From Diaporthe sp. PMI_573 (lineage: Eukaryota > Ascomycota > Sordariomycetes > Diaporthales > Diaporthaceae): a DNA stretch of 64,000 nucleotides. A program made the translations under genes and the position numbers. This document shows positions 1-9,564 of this stretch, piece after piece. A model generated the notes under the pieces. That model was not told where the DNA came from and ran no database searches. It was given only the letters and a program-made list of their open reading frames with translations. Within the stretch, counting starts at the first letter, position 1. Every line of letters starts with the position of its first letter. The DNA is taken from the NCBI GenBank assembly GCA_021399435.1, contig JAJTUP010000031.1:1-64000 (forward strand), written 5' to 3'.

Positions 1-2113
1 CAAACAGATCCAGAGCGAAGCGAGCGAGGTCTCTTTGGGAGTCATAACGGGATAGCCAGTACGCAATGGCCTCGTCGCAACCTGCCTCTACGTCATGGAG
101 CCGGTCGGTAGAAATATATTGCTCATACATATCAGTTGTAGAGACCGGGGCGTCTATTCGAATGCGCTTGTGTTCCCTCTGGCGATCAAACGCTGCGTCA
201 GGGTCTCTCTCCTTCCGGATTGGCGGTGGTAGCATCTCAACAGGGTGCCTTCCCTTATACTCTGTCTCCCAGAGCTGCTTCACCGCCGATTGTGCGTTAT
301 CAAACCACTTCTGTTTTTCTTTGTCGCCTTGGAGAACCCATTCTTGCCTGAACCATGCCCACTTTCGATATGGATCGAGTATTTGAGCTGCATAGTACGC
401 TGGTGGAAGATCAGTATCTTCGGGGAATCGATTCTGCCAATTCAGCTGCTGGTTGTTGTAATACTCCTCGCATTTGGACCACGCAGCATCTGCGCAACTT
501 TGGAGGTACTTCCATGTGAAGTTATTGTCGTCTTCGGTGTGGATGTTATAGTAGTGGTCCTTTGTCTCGTTTATTTCTCGAAGGAGGCAGTCCAAAGTCG
601 AAAACCAGTCAGCGAGGGACGTCTTTTTTCCCTCAGAAAGCAAAGTTGCGGCGTAGAAGTCTTTTAGAGCAAGCTCAATCTTTTCAAGCTCGAACCAGTG
701 CTGTCCATCGAGCTTGAAGTTCGCAACCCCATGAGAGCCTTTCCCAGGTACATGGCGAGCTGAGAAGATCTCTAAACGTTCCCGAACATTCAGTGCCCGT
801 GTAATCGAATGAAACCATGAATTCCAGCGTGTCGAGTTGTTCTGGATAAGCTCGAGCCCATCGAATTCAGAGAGATCTCCGCCGATAATGATTGCAGCAA
901 ACTCCTCACGGCGTTGTGGAGTTAGCCTAATGTATCGTACGAGGTTGTGAAGCCGACCTAAACATCCAAATTTTTTCCAGAGCTCTTCCACCTTTGCATA
1001 GTCTCCGCGTTGATAGTGCTGTTCAAGCTTTGCTAAATGCTTCTCACAGTTCCGACCCATGAGAAACGCCTGGCAGCAGAGGTTGACAATGTGGCCCAAG
1101 CAGCGAAGTCGGCGATGGCGACGTTGTTTCGAGTTCATCCATGGGCAGAGGTCCTTGAGTATGAATTCAACAGCGGTATCATTCGATGAGGCATTATCCA
1201 GCATGAAGTATCCAATCTGGTCTCCACCAATGTCATATTCTTCCAGCAATCCAAGAACGACTGATCCAAGATTCTCGCCCGTGTGTTCGCCGTACACACG
1301 TCGTATACCTAAAACGGTCGTTTGCCGCTTGCCAGCAGTGTCTATCCACATGGCGACGACGCCTAGAATCGCGTAAGGGTTTGGCGAAGTCCAAAGATCA
1401 AAGGAGATGGAGATTCTACTCCGCGAGCGCTGGAGGTCCTCTCTGAGCCGTTGCTTCTTCGACCGAAAGGCTTCAATAACCCAATTTCGAATAGTTCTCG
1501 CTGCCTTGGGGAGGTGGTTGAGTAGTGACGGATTCAAAAAGAAGAGTAGTTCTCGGAAATACTGATTTTCTAATTGAAAGAACGCAATATGGCAGTACAC
1601 AATCCAACGAATGAGCAGCTCTTTGAACTTCTCAATTGAGTCTTTCCAGAAGAAGGCATTCGTAGCAGCCGCGCTCTTCTGCTGCTCCAGTACAGACTTC
1701 CGTGTCGAACTGTGTTTCCTGATACCACTCTGGGGATCAATCTGGTGCTTCTGTTCAAGATGATTTCTCACTCCAGATGTGCCGTTGATAACAAATAGCT
1801 CTTGCTTATACTTTCCGACTGCACACTCGTGACAGTAGTACACCTCTTTCTTATCACTGTCTCGGATGTAATGAAGACCATACTTCCATACATGTGATGA
1901 GCCTGGACGAGCTGCCTTTGTGGTCTTGGCGCGATTCAGGTATGTGATGTGGTCTTGGACGAACTCATCCGGAGGTTCGGGATATTGAACAGGAGCAGGT
2001 GATGGCGTCGAGAAAGGTAATGTCGGAGCAGGCGATGACGTAGGAGTATTGAGAGATATTGACGTTGAACGCGTCGTCAACGAGGACGGCGATGTTGGAA
2101 ATGGAGATCCCAT
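1..2113 (-). CDS. hAT transposase, BED zinc finger plus RNase H-like core (C-terminus cut by window edge)
   Basis: One uninterrupted frame of 704 codons from the ATG at 2113 to the window edge. After a Pro/Ser/Thr-rich N-terminus (residues 1-50) there is a BED-type zinc finger with C94, C97, H118 and H123. The catalytic core has the motif SISFDLWTSPNPYAIL with D239 and YFMLDNASSND with D306, both typical of fungal hAT (Restless/Tol-like) transposases. The last visible residues (YDSQRDLARFALDLF) are the beginning of the hAT C-terminal dimerisation region, so only the final exon-length piece is missing. No stop or frameshift was seen, so this copy may be recently active and not RIP-mutated. It would excise and reinsert the element in the nucleus. 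Confidence 0.88.
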   Translation of the reverse strand, partial: MGSPFPTSPSSLTTRSTSISLNTPTSSPAPTLPFSTPSPAPVQYPEPPDEFVQDHITYLNRAKTTKAARPGSSHVWKYGLHYIRDSDKKEVYYCHECAVGKYKQELFVINGTSGVRNHLEQKHQIDPQSGIRKHSSTRKSVLEQQKSAAATNAFFWKDSIEKFKELLIRWIVYCHIAFFQLENQYFRELLFFLNPSLLNHLPKAARTIRNWVIEAFRSKKQRLREDLQRSRSRISISFDLWTSPNPYAILGVVAMWIDTAGKRQTTVLGIRRVYGEHTGENLGSVVLGLLEEYDIGGDQIGYFMLDNASSNDTAVEFILKDLCPWMNSKQRRHRRLRCLGHIVNLCCQAFLMGRNCEKHLAKLEQHYQRGDYAKVEELWKKFGCLGRLHNLVRYIRLTPQRREEFAAIIIGGDLSEFDGLELIQNNSTRWNSWFHSITRALNVRERLEIFSARHVPGKGSHGVANFKLDGQHWFELEKIELALKDFYAATLLSEGKKTSLADWFSTLDCLLREINETKDHYYNIHTEDDNNFTWKYLQSCADAAWSKCEEYYNNQQLNWQNRFPEDTDLPPAYYAAQILDPYRKWAWFRQEWVLQGDKEKQKWFDNAQSAVKQLWETEYKGRHPVEMLPPPIRKERDPDAAFDRQREHKRIRIDAPVSTTDMYEQYISTDRLHDVEAGCDEAIAYWLSRYDSQRDLARFALDLF

Positions 2114-2394
2114 GGATAATGATTGCAGGCTATCGTACCCTACGATGTGTCAGAATGAATGGGTGTGATTGATTGAATTGTTGGTTGACTCTGCTCTCCG
2201 CTGTCCGCGGTTCTTCTGCCTATAATTATAGGTGATATGGTCCTGGCCTCTTGGCAGTGGAGACTGCGGGGTATTCTCCATAATTGTGGCAATGAGATTC
2301 CTTAAGAGGCAGGTCCAAGCAGTGATGACAGCTGTGGTGCCCGTTGGCATAGTGTGGTGTCAGATAATTGGCTCCACAGGGATCATTACCTCGG

Positions 2395-2527
2395 CCCATT
2401 TTTAGCGTTACCGGTATGACCTGGTATACCGGTAATACCATGGTATTGAGATTTCCTCAAACCATACCAAGTCTTGGCGGTATATACCATACCAATACCA
2501 ACTCATACCGGACCATTCCGATCACTG
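2395..2527. repeat. hAT subterminal repeats and putative terminal inverted repeat
   Basis: This 130-base block contains many copies of GGTAT, GTATGGTA and their complements in both orientations, several forming short palindromes such as ACCGGTATGACCTGGTATACCGGT-like pairs near 2408-2436. Clustered short motifs next to the end of the element are typical transposase-binding sites of hAT elements. The outermost few bases are the presumed inverted terminus. Confidence 0.55.
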
Positions 2528-3763
2528 CTTGGGTAGGCGGTACGGTCCAAGTGGATGGCTGCGTTCAGGGACTTGATAATGCGACCAAGGTGTTGTTGTT
2601 CACCCTTGACAAAGTGTTTGCCTGGAACGTACGTCTGTTGAAACGCTGTCACCTGTTCCGCGTTCTCGAGGATCAGGTAGGCTGCCTTTCTGGCGGGGGC
2701 AGAGAACATTGTGTCGAAGATGCCCGTTTTCTCAACCGTGTTCAACACTGTCACGTCATGCCGAGCTAAAAGAAGCAGTCCCTGTATAGTTGTGCTTTGG
2801 CAACGTTGTCAGATTTCCACAAGAATCAGTCTGTGATAGTATACGAACCGTGGAACTGCGTTTGATATCCAATCTGCCCGCGTATCGTGTGAATTTTGAG
2901 AATGAAGTGTGATGATCTGGAGAAGCCCGGAGATGTGGATTTTCCATGCCTCAATATTGCCCAAAACTTGCTGTTTGAGAGCGCGTCATTAGTGAGAGTG
3001 CGAACCAAGATGCCATTATGCAGTGTTATTTGGAGATACCAACATCTGCGACAGTGAGTATAAGAATGGCCGCGACGAGGCTATCATTGAGGCCCTCAGA
3101 TCCGTAGTTCAGGCGCTGTCTCACGGACCGAATTGCCTTGCCTTTATACGTATCCAAAATGACTTGAACCGCCTGATTCTGCTGTCGAGATGCATATACG
3201 TGTCTGGCAAAGTACACGGAGACATCCAGCATAGTAGGATCGGGGAGGAAGCGAGCCCAGTCAGATTCTTTCAAGGCAAAGGCAGCGTCCAATTCTGGAA
3301 TGTCTGGAACTAAATGAAGCCTTTCCATTGCTTGCATCACTGCAAGAGGGGAACAGGTCAGCTGTGAGCAACATTACAAGTGATACCATCCCCCATCTTA
3401 CGCACAATGCTGAATGTAGAATGCATCCGTTCTGTTCAATTGCTGGTCCACTCCCGGATGACTGAGGATGGGGGCCCGGGAACCGACTACTATACCACGA
3501 TCTGTAGTGAGACGATCTTCCTCGCCTTGTACACCCTCGACGCCGGCGACACTTTCTTTTTGCGCAGCGTGGTCCCTTACGAGGCGTCTTCGGCGTCGTG
3601 CGAAATTGACCCTGGTAGTGTGAGCTCTCATTTCTTTGGCGCTGGTTTTGTCCAGCGTGGGCCCAGTGGTTGACACAAATGTGAAATCCGAAACCAAGCC
3701 CATCTTGCTATCAGGTACGAGAATCTGATCCGAGATGCGACCGTCGGTCTGCAGCAATGCCAC
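2528..3763 (-). pseudogene. remnant of a fungal transcription-factor-domain (DUF3468 type) regulator, interrupted by the hAT element
   Basis: Fragments in order along the minus strand match the Fungal_trans_2/DUF3468 regulator family. At 3763-3404 there is a start with VSDFTFVSTTGPT and a basic RVNFARRRRRLVRDHA segment. At about 3340-3040 lies the helical segment LNDSLVAAILILTVAD. At about 2975-2830 there is NIEAWKIHISGLLQII, a hallmark of this family. At about 2760-2530 there is a helical segment ending at HLDRTAYPS, where the hAT terminus begins. The pieces lie in different frames. A GT donor at 3404-3408 and an AG near 3342 could be one intron, but the later junctions have stops and no clean in-frame splice sites. 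No Zn2Cys6 motif is visible upstream. I read it as a decayed or insertion-killed regulator. Confidence 0.65.
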
Positions 3764-4437
3764 GACTTTTCGAGTGAGCCCGGGCGAGCTTGAACTTCTG
3801 TGAGGTCAGAGTTGCTTGGGCCTTTCGGCTTACCAATGCGTACAGCTGACAGTAAGCGCGACGTCCACTTGGAGTCGCAATGCCAAGCATTCTGATTTTC
3901 CTAAAACTGCCTAGATTAAAAAGGAGTGATTCTAGTGTGTCTGAATTTAGACTGGTGACAAATGGACGACCCCGACCCGCCAGGCTATGGCGAGGTCCGA
4001 CACGTTGCCCACATGCGGCTCTGGAAACCACCTTGAAGAAACCCAGCTCGTGCAGAATTATCAATAGCAGAATGTATTCCTTGCTGACTAAATTCTGGGA
4101 CGCGAATCTTATCACTCCGGCAGTAACGCAAAAGGGAAATTGAGAATGCTTGGCATCGATATACTTGTCTGGCCGCGATTCTCCGGATTAGGACCATTGT
4201 CATTTGACGAGATTCTTCTCCGAAATGTAGCTCAGAGTCGAGGAGAGCGTCAGTCGGAAAGACGCATTATAAATCCATCTGTATCGCATTGCTTCAATGT
4301 CGAGCGACTGGAATATAAAAGGTAGTTGCCGCTCTCTTTCGACTTGACTCACCTGGACTGTATCCCACCAGCCATTAACTCCGAGACAACTATTATTCTT
4401 CTCAGCTATTTTCAACTACGCCAAAACACTGGACAGA
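3764..4437. other. intergenic region between the broken regulator and the first SDR gene
   Basis: Divergent spacer of about 670 bases. Short frames on both strands show no recognisable domain, including no Zn2Cys6 cluster that could be the missing head of the regulator. The right end carries a TATA-like box. Confidence 0.5.
4314..4322 (+). promoter_or_regulatory. TATA-like box upstream of the SDR gene
   Basis: TATAAAAGG lies about 120 bases before the ATG at 4438 on the plus strand, a normal distance in filamentous fungi. Assigned on motif and position only. Confidence 0.45.
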
Positions 4438-5536
4438 ATGTCTTCATACGTGATTAACGGAGCTTCGAGGGGCATTGGCGTAGGACTTTCTCCGTGCCTG
4501 ACATGACACACTTGGAAGCGACGCTGACTAAAACATTGCGACAGTTCGAGTTTCTACGACAACTGTCTCTCAACCCAGCCAATACCGTCATCGGCCTCGT
4601 TCGCAGCGTCGAGGAGACTGAAGCTAAGGTGAAGACGGAGATCAACAGAAGCAATGTCCATATTATTCATGGAGACCTGGACAGCTACCAGGTGCTAGAG
4701 GCAAGCCAGGAAGGTTATACCTCGTGCTATTAGTCACTAACTTTTAAAAGGAAGCAAGAAATGCCACTTCTAGAATCACTGGAGGAAGTCTTGACTACCT
4801 TATTGCCAATGGAGCTCGACTTCCCAAAGACTCCGGGTTCGTCGGGTTCGGAGAGCTGTGAGTATTCATTCTCTGCGCTTACAAAACCCTGTCTCATCGC
4901 CATCATGTAATGGAATCGCTTGATGCTAACTAAAACAAAGAGCAAAAAACCCTACAGCTCTAGAGGAAGAGATCCTCACAGATTGCAAGACTAATGTTAT
5001 TGGGAACATCCATCTGTTCAGCCTATTTCTGCCACTTCTCCTCAAGGGCGAGAAGAAGAAGGTTGTTTTCATCTCTTCGGGACTTGCTGACCTTGACCTG
5101 ATATCTAAATACGAGATTGAAGTCACCGGGCCTTACTCCCTTGCAAAGGCCGCCACGAATGTCGCTGTGGCGAAGTTCCATGCCGAGTACGCCAAGGATG
5201 GAGTACTCTTTATGAGCATCAGCCCGGGAGTGGTTGATACGGGCTATTTCGACCCTAGCAAATGTAAGCTACCAGATTCCTTGGTTTTCGTCGCAATTAC
5301 TGTCTATATAAGAGCGCGACTTAACTAATCTGATCCCGGCGACAGTGACGGAGAAAGAGCAGCAGGGCTTGATGGCAATGACGGCCAAGTTTCAGCAATA
5401 TGCACCACACTTCAAAGGCCCGATAACCCCAGAGGAATCTGTCAAGCAAGTCATCGCAGTGTACGAAAAAGCGAGCCTTGCGAATGGAGATGGAGGCTCC
5501 TTTGTTTCTCACCTTGGGACCAAGCAATGGCTCTGA
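4438..5536 (+). CDS. short-chain dehydrogenase/reductase, sniffer/C-factor type
   Basis: Predicted NAD(P)-dependent carbonyl reductase of about 272 residues in five exons: 4438-4479, 4545-4700, 4751-4857, 4941-5263 and 5346-5536. The phases all close. The start is MSSYVINGASRGIG (Rossmann GxxxGxG), then LDYLIANGA, the strand-5 serine in VVFISSG, the catalytic GPYSLAKAA (YxxxK) and SPGVVDTGYFD, all as in classical SDRs. The intron at 4701-4750 starts with GCAAGC, not GT. The frame is kept by this GC-AG boundary, while the nearby GT at 4714 breaks it; another GT donor at 4692 would also keep frame but is weaker. The gene starts a run of redox genes and probably acts on a small carbonyl or alcohol substrate in the cytosol. 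The substrate is unknown. Confidence 0.85.
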
Positions 5537-6435
5537 TTTGTCGGAAATGAACATGGTACCACTATGGAATTTCAGCTTTTCTGACAAACTGTTGTGAACT
5601 CGAGGGGTCTTAATTATTTACAAGGAGTGAGGAATGTCGGCGCTTCATGACCAGGACAGACAGTATCCATCGCTGCTTGGTTTGAGATGTACTATCTATC
5701 TTGAATGCGTTTAGAGCTCCTAGATTCAGCGAGTCTGTTCAACGTGCTTCTGAATGCATGATATTACAGTCTTCAGCCATTCGCGAAATTGACTACTTGC
5801 AATGTTTAAAATTGGTCTCAAATAGCTTCCATCTGTTTTGCTCTCAATTTTATAGACGACACTGAACGTGATACACCTGATGCAAAACTCGCTTCGTACT
5901 ATGTCTTTGCAGCGAGCCAAGGTCTTCCAGTCTGACAAGATGGCAAGTAATGCCTCATGGCTCACTATCACCTTTATCGTGAATTGAGGGTTCTTCTGTC
6001 ACGCACCTTTCGCTTGAATCCCTCCCACTTGTCTACTTATACTCGCTTCTTTTCGCTGTGAAACCCTTTCTGTTTATAGCATCTATATGATTAAGATTCT
6101 ACTCATGTGGATGGTGATACTTGTAAATGATGACTCCATATGTCTTCTGGGACAGAGGTAACTACGCCTTACTGACCAGGCTCAAATATCCAAGAAGAAC
6201 GTTATATAAGAAAGACACATAGGCCAGCTCATAGGACACTTGATGTAACCACACCACAAGTGTCGATTAAATTGGCGAGGTCCTCCTGTCCTGAAAGATT
6301 CAGTCTTTATTCCTAATAAAAACCTCTGAACTCAATAATCCGATCGTCACTGTTACAATGAAAAAGAATACAGGAATGACTCGTGAAATTACCTAATACA
6401 GCGACTAGTACCCTAAGGTAACAGGGAACTACTAT
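5537..6435. other. convergent intergenic region
   Basis: Nine hundred bases between the end of the SDR gene and the end of the helicase gene. AT-rich with only short frames; presumably both 3' untranslated regions. No repeat or RNA gene recognised. Confidence 0.5.
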
Positions 6436-9153
6436 CTACTGGAAATCGATCCTAAAGTTGAAGAAAGGTTCTCTAGAGTAGGGGTCGGGCACTGGAACGT
6501 CGAACTCAAACCTCTCTATCTGGACACCTGCGAACTCCGAGTATTCCTCCAACATTTTCTGTGCACCGACACAGAATGGCGCCCCATTCAACAGGGTATC
6601 GAATGCCTCGCATTCTTGCGGCGATCCGCCCTGTCTACGAATAACCAGACTCCTAGTTAGTTCTTCGGTCATCAGTATGTAGACACGGCGCCGCATGTTA
6701 AGGCTGAGAGTCTTTTCTATCACAGTGCAGTAGATTATCGTCTTAAGGTCTCGGACCGCTCTGTTCAGACGGTAAACCCAGATACCGAGTATGATGTCGC
6801 GCAGATTGAGCTTCTCGTGCCGGGGGCGCTTATCCTCGTCATTCCAGGCTTCGTTCACGCACATCGTATTGAAAGCGATCGTGTTCCAGTTGAAATGAAT
6901 AAAATCATCCAAAGTGTCCACGTCAGGCAGACTGACGCGGCATGCTTGGAACTGGGATGCGTCGATTGTCGGAAATGTTTGTTTGACGAAGTACTCAGCG
7001 AGGTCAGGCTCCTCGAAGTCGGTGACCTTGTATCCCCAGTCTTCCAACCTCTGTACCTTTTTGGACCCATCCAGCTCGACAAGAACAAGGCGCCGACTCA
7101 TCTCGAATGGGTCATTACGAATCGAGCGGCCTGCATATTTCACCACGTTGATGCGGTCAGCGGGATTGTCTTGCATGATCAGGACCTTGTGATGGAGTGC
7201 AAGCCGTTGGCCAGTTCGATTGGTCCGAGCGAAAGCCTGAGTTTCAACGTTCCGAGTGCTGGGGGGATAGACGAGAATTTGGTAGTTAGCCGACTGGAAG
7301 TTTAGGCCTGTTCCACCAGTGGAAAATGGGGTAATCAAGATGTAAGAGTGCCTGGCGTTCTTCCTGGCTGTGAGCGATTGGAAGCTGTTAAGTGCAGCCT
7401 CGCGGTCGCTGGGGCTTGCGCTGAGGTGGAAACACACGGGGTTCAAATCAGGCACGCGCTTCAACAGGAACAGGTAGAGAAAAACGGCAGTGCCTAAGGT
7501 CGGTGTGATTATAACCATCTTCTTGATAGAAAGATTCTCTCTGCGCAAGGTGGCTTGAATGCTCGGATCCCCCACGCGTTCCTCTCTGTCTGCACGCATC
7601 CGCCCAATGTCCTCCAAGATGAAGTCCAGCTTCGGGGAGTTGCGTGAAACCTGCTCCAAGTGCTTCTGGTACGATTCGATCTTCTCGACCTTTAGCTTGT
7701 TGGAAATTGTGATAGCGTTTACTTTTCTGCTTACATCTTCTTCGTCGACGTTGAGTTCGTTCTGTCGAATGAGGCTAGCAGCAGCGGGGAAGAGGGAGAC
7801 AAAGTGAAGCCGGGGATCAACGTCTGAGGCATAGTCTAGCCGGAAAGTCTGCTCTCTTTCCTTAGCAAAACTTGCTCTACCGCGGATCACCTGCCGGGCG
7901 AGATAAGCGACTTCCTGGACATCCTCAAAATGTTCCTGTGGAGTGTCCAACCAAACTCTATCTGGCTCCAAAGTCTGTAAGCGAGTGATCGCTCTCCCAT
8001 GAAACTGTGATGTAACAATGTTGCGAAGCACGAGCTGACTGTCAAATACTTTAGACCAATTTTCCCAGAATGTGTCGCTGTCCTCGTCAGATGATCTAGC
8101 AGTCGTATATGCTGCAACCATGTATGCCATACTCACAGCGCGTGAAAGGTTGCTAGAGTTACTGAAAATTTGCACCGGTAGCTCAAAGTCTTCGAGTAAT
8201 CGAATCGGAGTGGCACTGACGAGCCACAGGTCAACACCGTCGCCAATCGTTGCTTGGGCTTTGGCAATGGCCATGGAGCGGGATTCCAACGTCATGGCTC
8301 TGTGGCTTTCGTCATTGAAAATGACCCCCGCTGATATTTCACCTGTTGTAAAAGTCTCAAGAACCTTTGGGTTGGTATGAGAAGAACAGAATATAAAGCT
8401 CTCTGGCGCGTGGTTTGAGCCCTTTGCTTCCGGCGCACGTAGAGAGTTCGTGATCCGTGCGTAGTCACGTTTCAACCCAATCGGGACGTCAGCTTGAGGA
8501 TAAACAATGACGACATTGTATGCAGACGGGTCTAGAACTGCTTTCGAGAAAACCGAGATCCATTGCGCCACGACAGGGAAAGGAGCTTGAATGATGCTAA
8601 CGCCCCGCGGTGCGATACCGGAGTCGATAAAGGAGCGGGCTTTTGAGGTCGGCACGCAATAACACAAGATATTTCCGTCCTTTTGCGAGGGGCAGCGCAG
8701 CCCATTGCCACGAGCAGTAGACGGCAAGTGTTGGGCAGGTCGTGCTCTTGCCGGACCTACTCCGCGTGATTTAGTCCAGAATTGCTTCACTTGTCGCTCA
8801 GACTCAAATATCAGACTACGAAGAAGTACAGCAACGAGAACGATATAGGACTTGCCGGTACCGGCAGAACTGGCCTGGATTCCGCCCCGTAGTCCTGTCT
8901 TTTGGCGCTGATTTAGCATTTTCCAACCTTCCCACAACTGAAAAGGGGTTACCAAGAGTTTGGATTTTGGAAAAAGGATGGAGCGTTCCTCGGGGAAGGG
9001 ATGCCTCCGTGGGTCCAAACCGGCGATCAATGCGCTGCACTGATCAACGAACTCCTCTAGACTTACCGCAGGCGATACAGGCAATTGGTCGTTAAGGTTG
9101 CTGATAGGGTCGGACTCTGCCAGAAGGCTTGCAAGTTGTCTTTGACCATCCAT
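6436..9153 (-). CDS. SNF2-like superfamily 2 helicase/ATPase, divergent, single exon
   Basis: A 905-residue intronless protein with both RecA-like lobes. Walker A is SSAGTGKSY (K101), motif II is VIFNDESH (residues 278-284) and motif III is LVSATPI (311-317). The C-terminal helicase lobe has STGGTGLNFQSANYQILVYP followed by an arginine-rich motif VI variant, AFARTNRTGQ (about 600-645). The DESH box and the QxxxRxxRxGQ-like end place it near the SNF2/Rad5-type translocases, but no RING, chromo or bromo domain is seen. It is likely a nuclear DNA translocase of a fungus-specific lineage; its target is unknown. Its lack of introns sets it apart from the oxidoreductase genes around it. It could be an unrelated passenger in the cluster or a chromatin-type controller. 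Confidence 0.8.
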   Translation of the reverse strand: MDGQRQLASLLAESDPISNLNDQLPVSPAVSLEEFVDQCSALIAGLDPRRHPFPEERSILFPKSKLLVTPFQLWEGWKMLNQRQKTGLRGGIQASSAGTGKSYIVLVAVLLRSLIFESERQVKQFWTKSRGVGPARARPAQHLPSTARGNGLRCPSQKDGNILCYCVPTSKARSFIDSGIAPRGVSIIQAPFPVVAQWISVFSKAVLDPSAYNVVIVYPQADVPIGLKRDYARITNSLRAPEAKGSNHAPESFIFCSSHTNPKVLETFTTGEISAGVIFNDESHRAMTLESRSMAIAKAQATIGDGVDLWLVSATPIRLLEDFELPVQIFSNSSNLSRAVSMAYMVAAYTTARSSDEDSDTFWENWSKVFDSQLVLRNIVTSQFHGRAITRLQTLEPDRVWLDTPQEHFEDVQEVAYLARQVIRGRASFAKEREQTFRLDYASDVDPRLHFVSLFPAAASLIRQNELNVDEEDVSRKVNAITISNKLKVEKIESYQKHLEQVSRNSPKLDFILEDIGRMRADREERVGDPSIQATLRRENLSIKKMVIITPTLGTAVFLYLFLLKRVPDLNPVCFHLSASPSDREAALNSFQSLTARKNARHSYILITPFSTGGTGLNFQSANYQILVYPPSTRNVETQAFARTNRTGQRLALHHKVLIMQDNPADRINVVKYAGRSIRNDPFEMSRRLVLVELDGSKKVQRLEDWGYKVTDFEEPDLAEYFVKQTFPTIDASQFQACRVSLPDVDTLDDFIHFNWNTIAFNTMCVNEAWNDEDKRPRHEKLNLRDIILGIWVYRLNRAVRDLKTIIYCTVIEKTLSLNMRRRVYILMTEELTRSLVIRRQGGSPQECEAFDTLLNGAPFCVGAQKMLEEYSEFAGVQIERFEFDVPVPDPYSREPFFNFRIDFQ

Positions 9154-9564
9154 GTTGATAGATTGTTTTGCTTGTTTGGGTACGAATGGGGTCTACTCAA
9201 TATGCAAGCTCTGTCGGGAATCCAGTTGTGTGAGGTCGATTGGGAGAGAATACAACGACATTAACGATGGTTGTTGACACCTCTCATATATAACTTTTTG
9301 GCTCATAGCGCGTGATTGCTTCGTCGTTCACGAGCAGAGGCAATGAAAGCCCAGAAATATTCTTTCTATTCTGCTACATTGTATCATCATTCATCATTGA
9401 AGGACAATTGATTGATTAGCTAAACCAGACAATCCACTAATAATAAAGGGTTTGTCCCCATTACATTGTGTTCAAGTAGAACTCCTAAAGTACCCGAAAG
9501 TTTGATTATGTGTCTATAAATAATATTTTAAAGTACACACATCGCCACCGTATAAGCCATTTAC
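9154..9564. other. intergenic region, helicase promoter and GMC gene 3' end
   Basis: Four hundred AT-rich bases between two minus-strand genes. Apart from the TATA-like element, nothing was recognised. Confidence 0.5.
9283..9293 (-). promoter_or_regulatory. TATA-like element upstream of the helicase gene
   Basis: GTTATATATGA on the minus strand lies about 130 bases before the helicase ATG at 9153. Motif and distance only. Confidence 0.35.

Larger units (their letters stand above)
1..2527 (-). mobile_element. hAT-family DNA transposon, right (5') end and most of the transposase
   Basis: The element enters from the left edge and is read leftwards. It contains a long transposase frame (1-2113) and about 410 bases of non-coding 5' end. 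The non-coding part from about 2395 to 2515 is packed with GGTAT/ATACC motifs, as expected of hAT subterminal repeats. The terminus is probably the CAGTG (read on the minus strand) ending at 2527, and the next eight bases (2528-2535, CTTGGGTA) would be the target-site duplication. The other end lies outside the window, so the duplication and inverted repeat cannot be confirmed. On both sides of 2527 the sequence changes from repeat-like to the coding sequence of a broken regulator gene, which supports an insertion there. Confidence 0.8.

Noticed and set aside
2368..2769. Plus-strand 133-codon frame across the hAT end
   Set aside because: It spans the transposon terminus and the antisense of the regulator remnant, so it is a chance frame.
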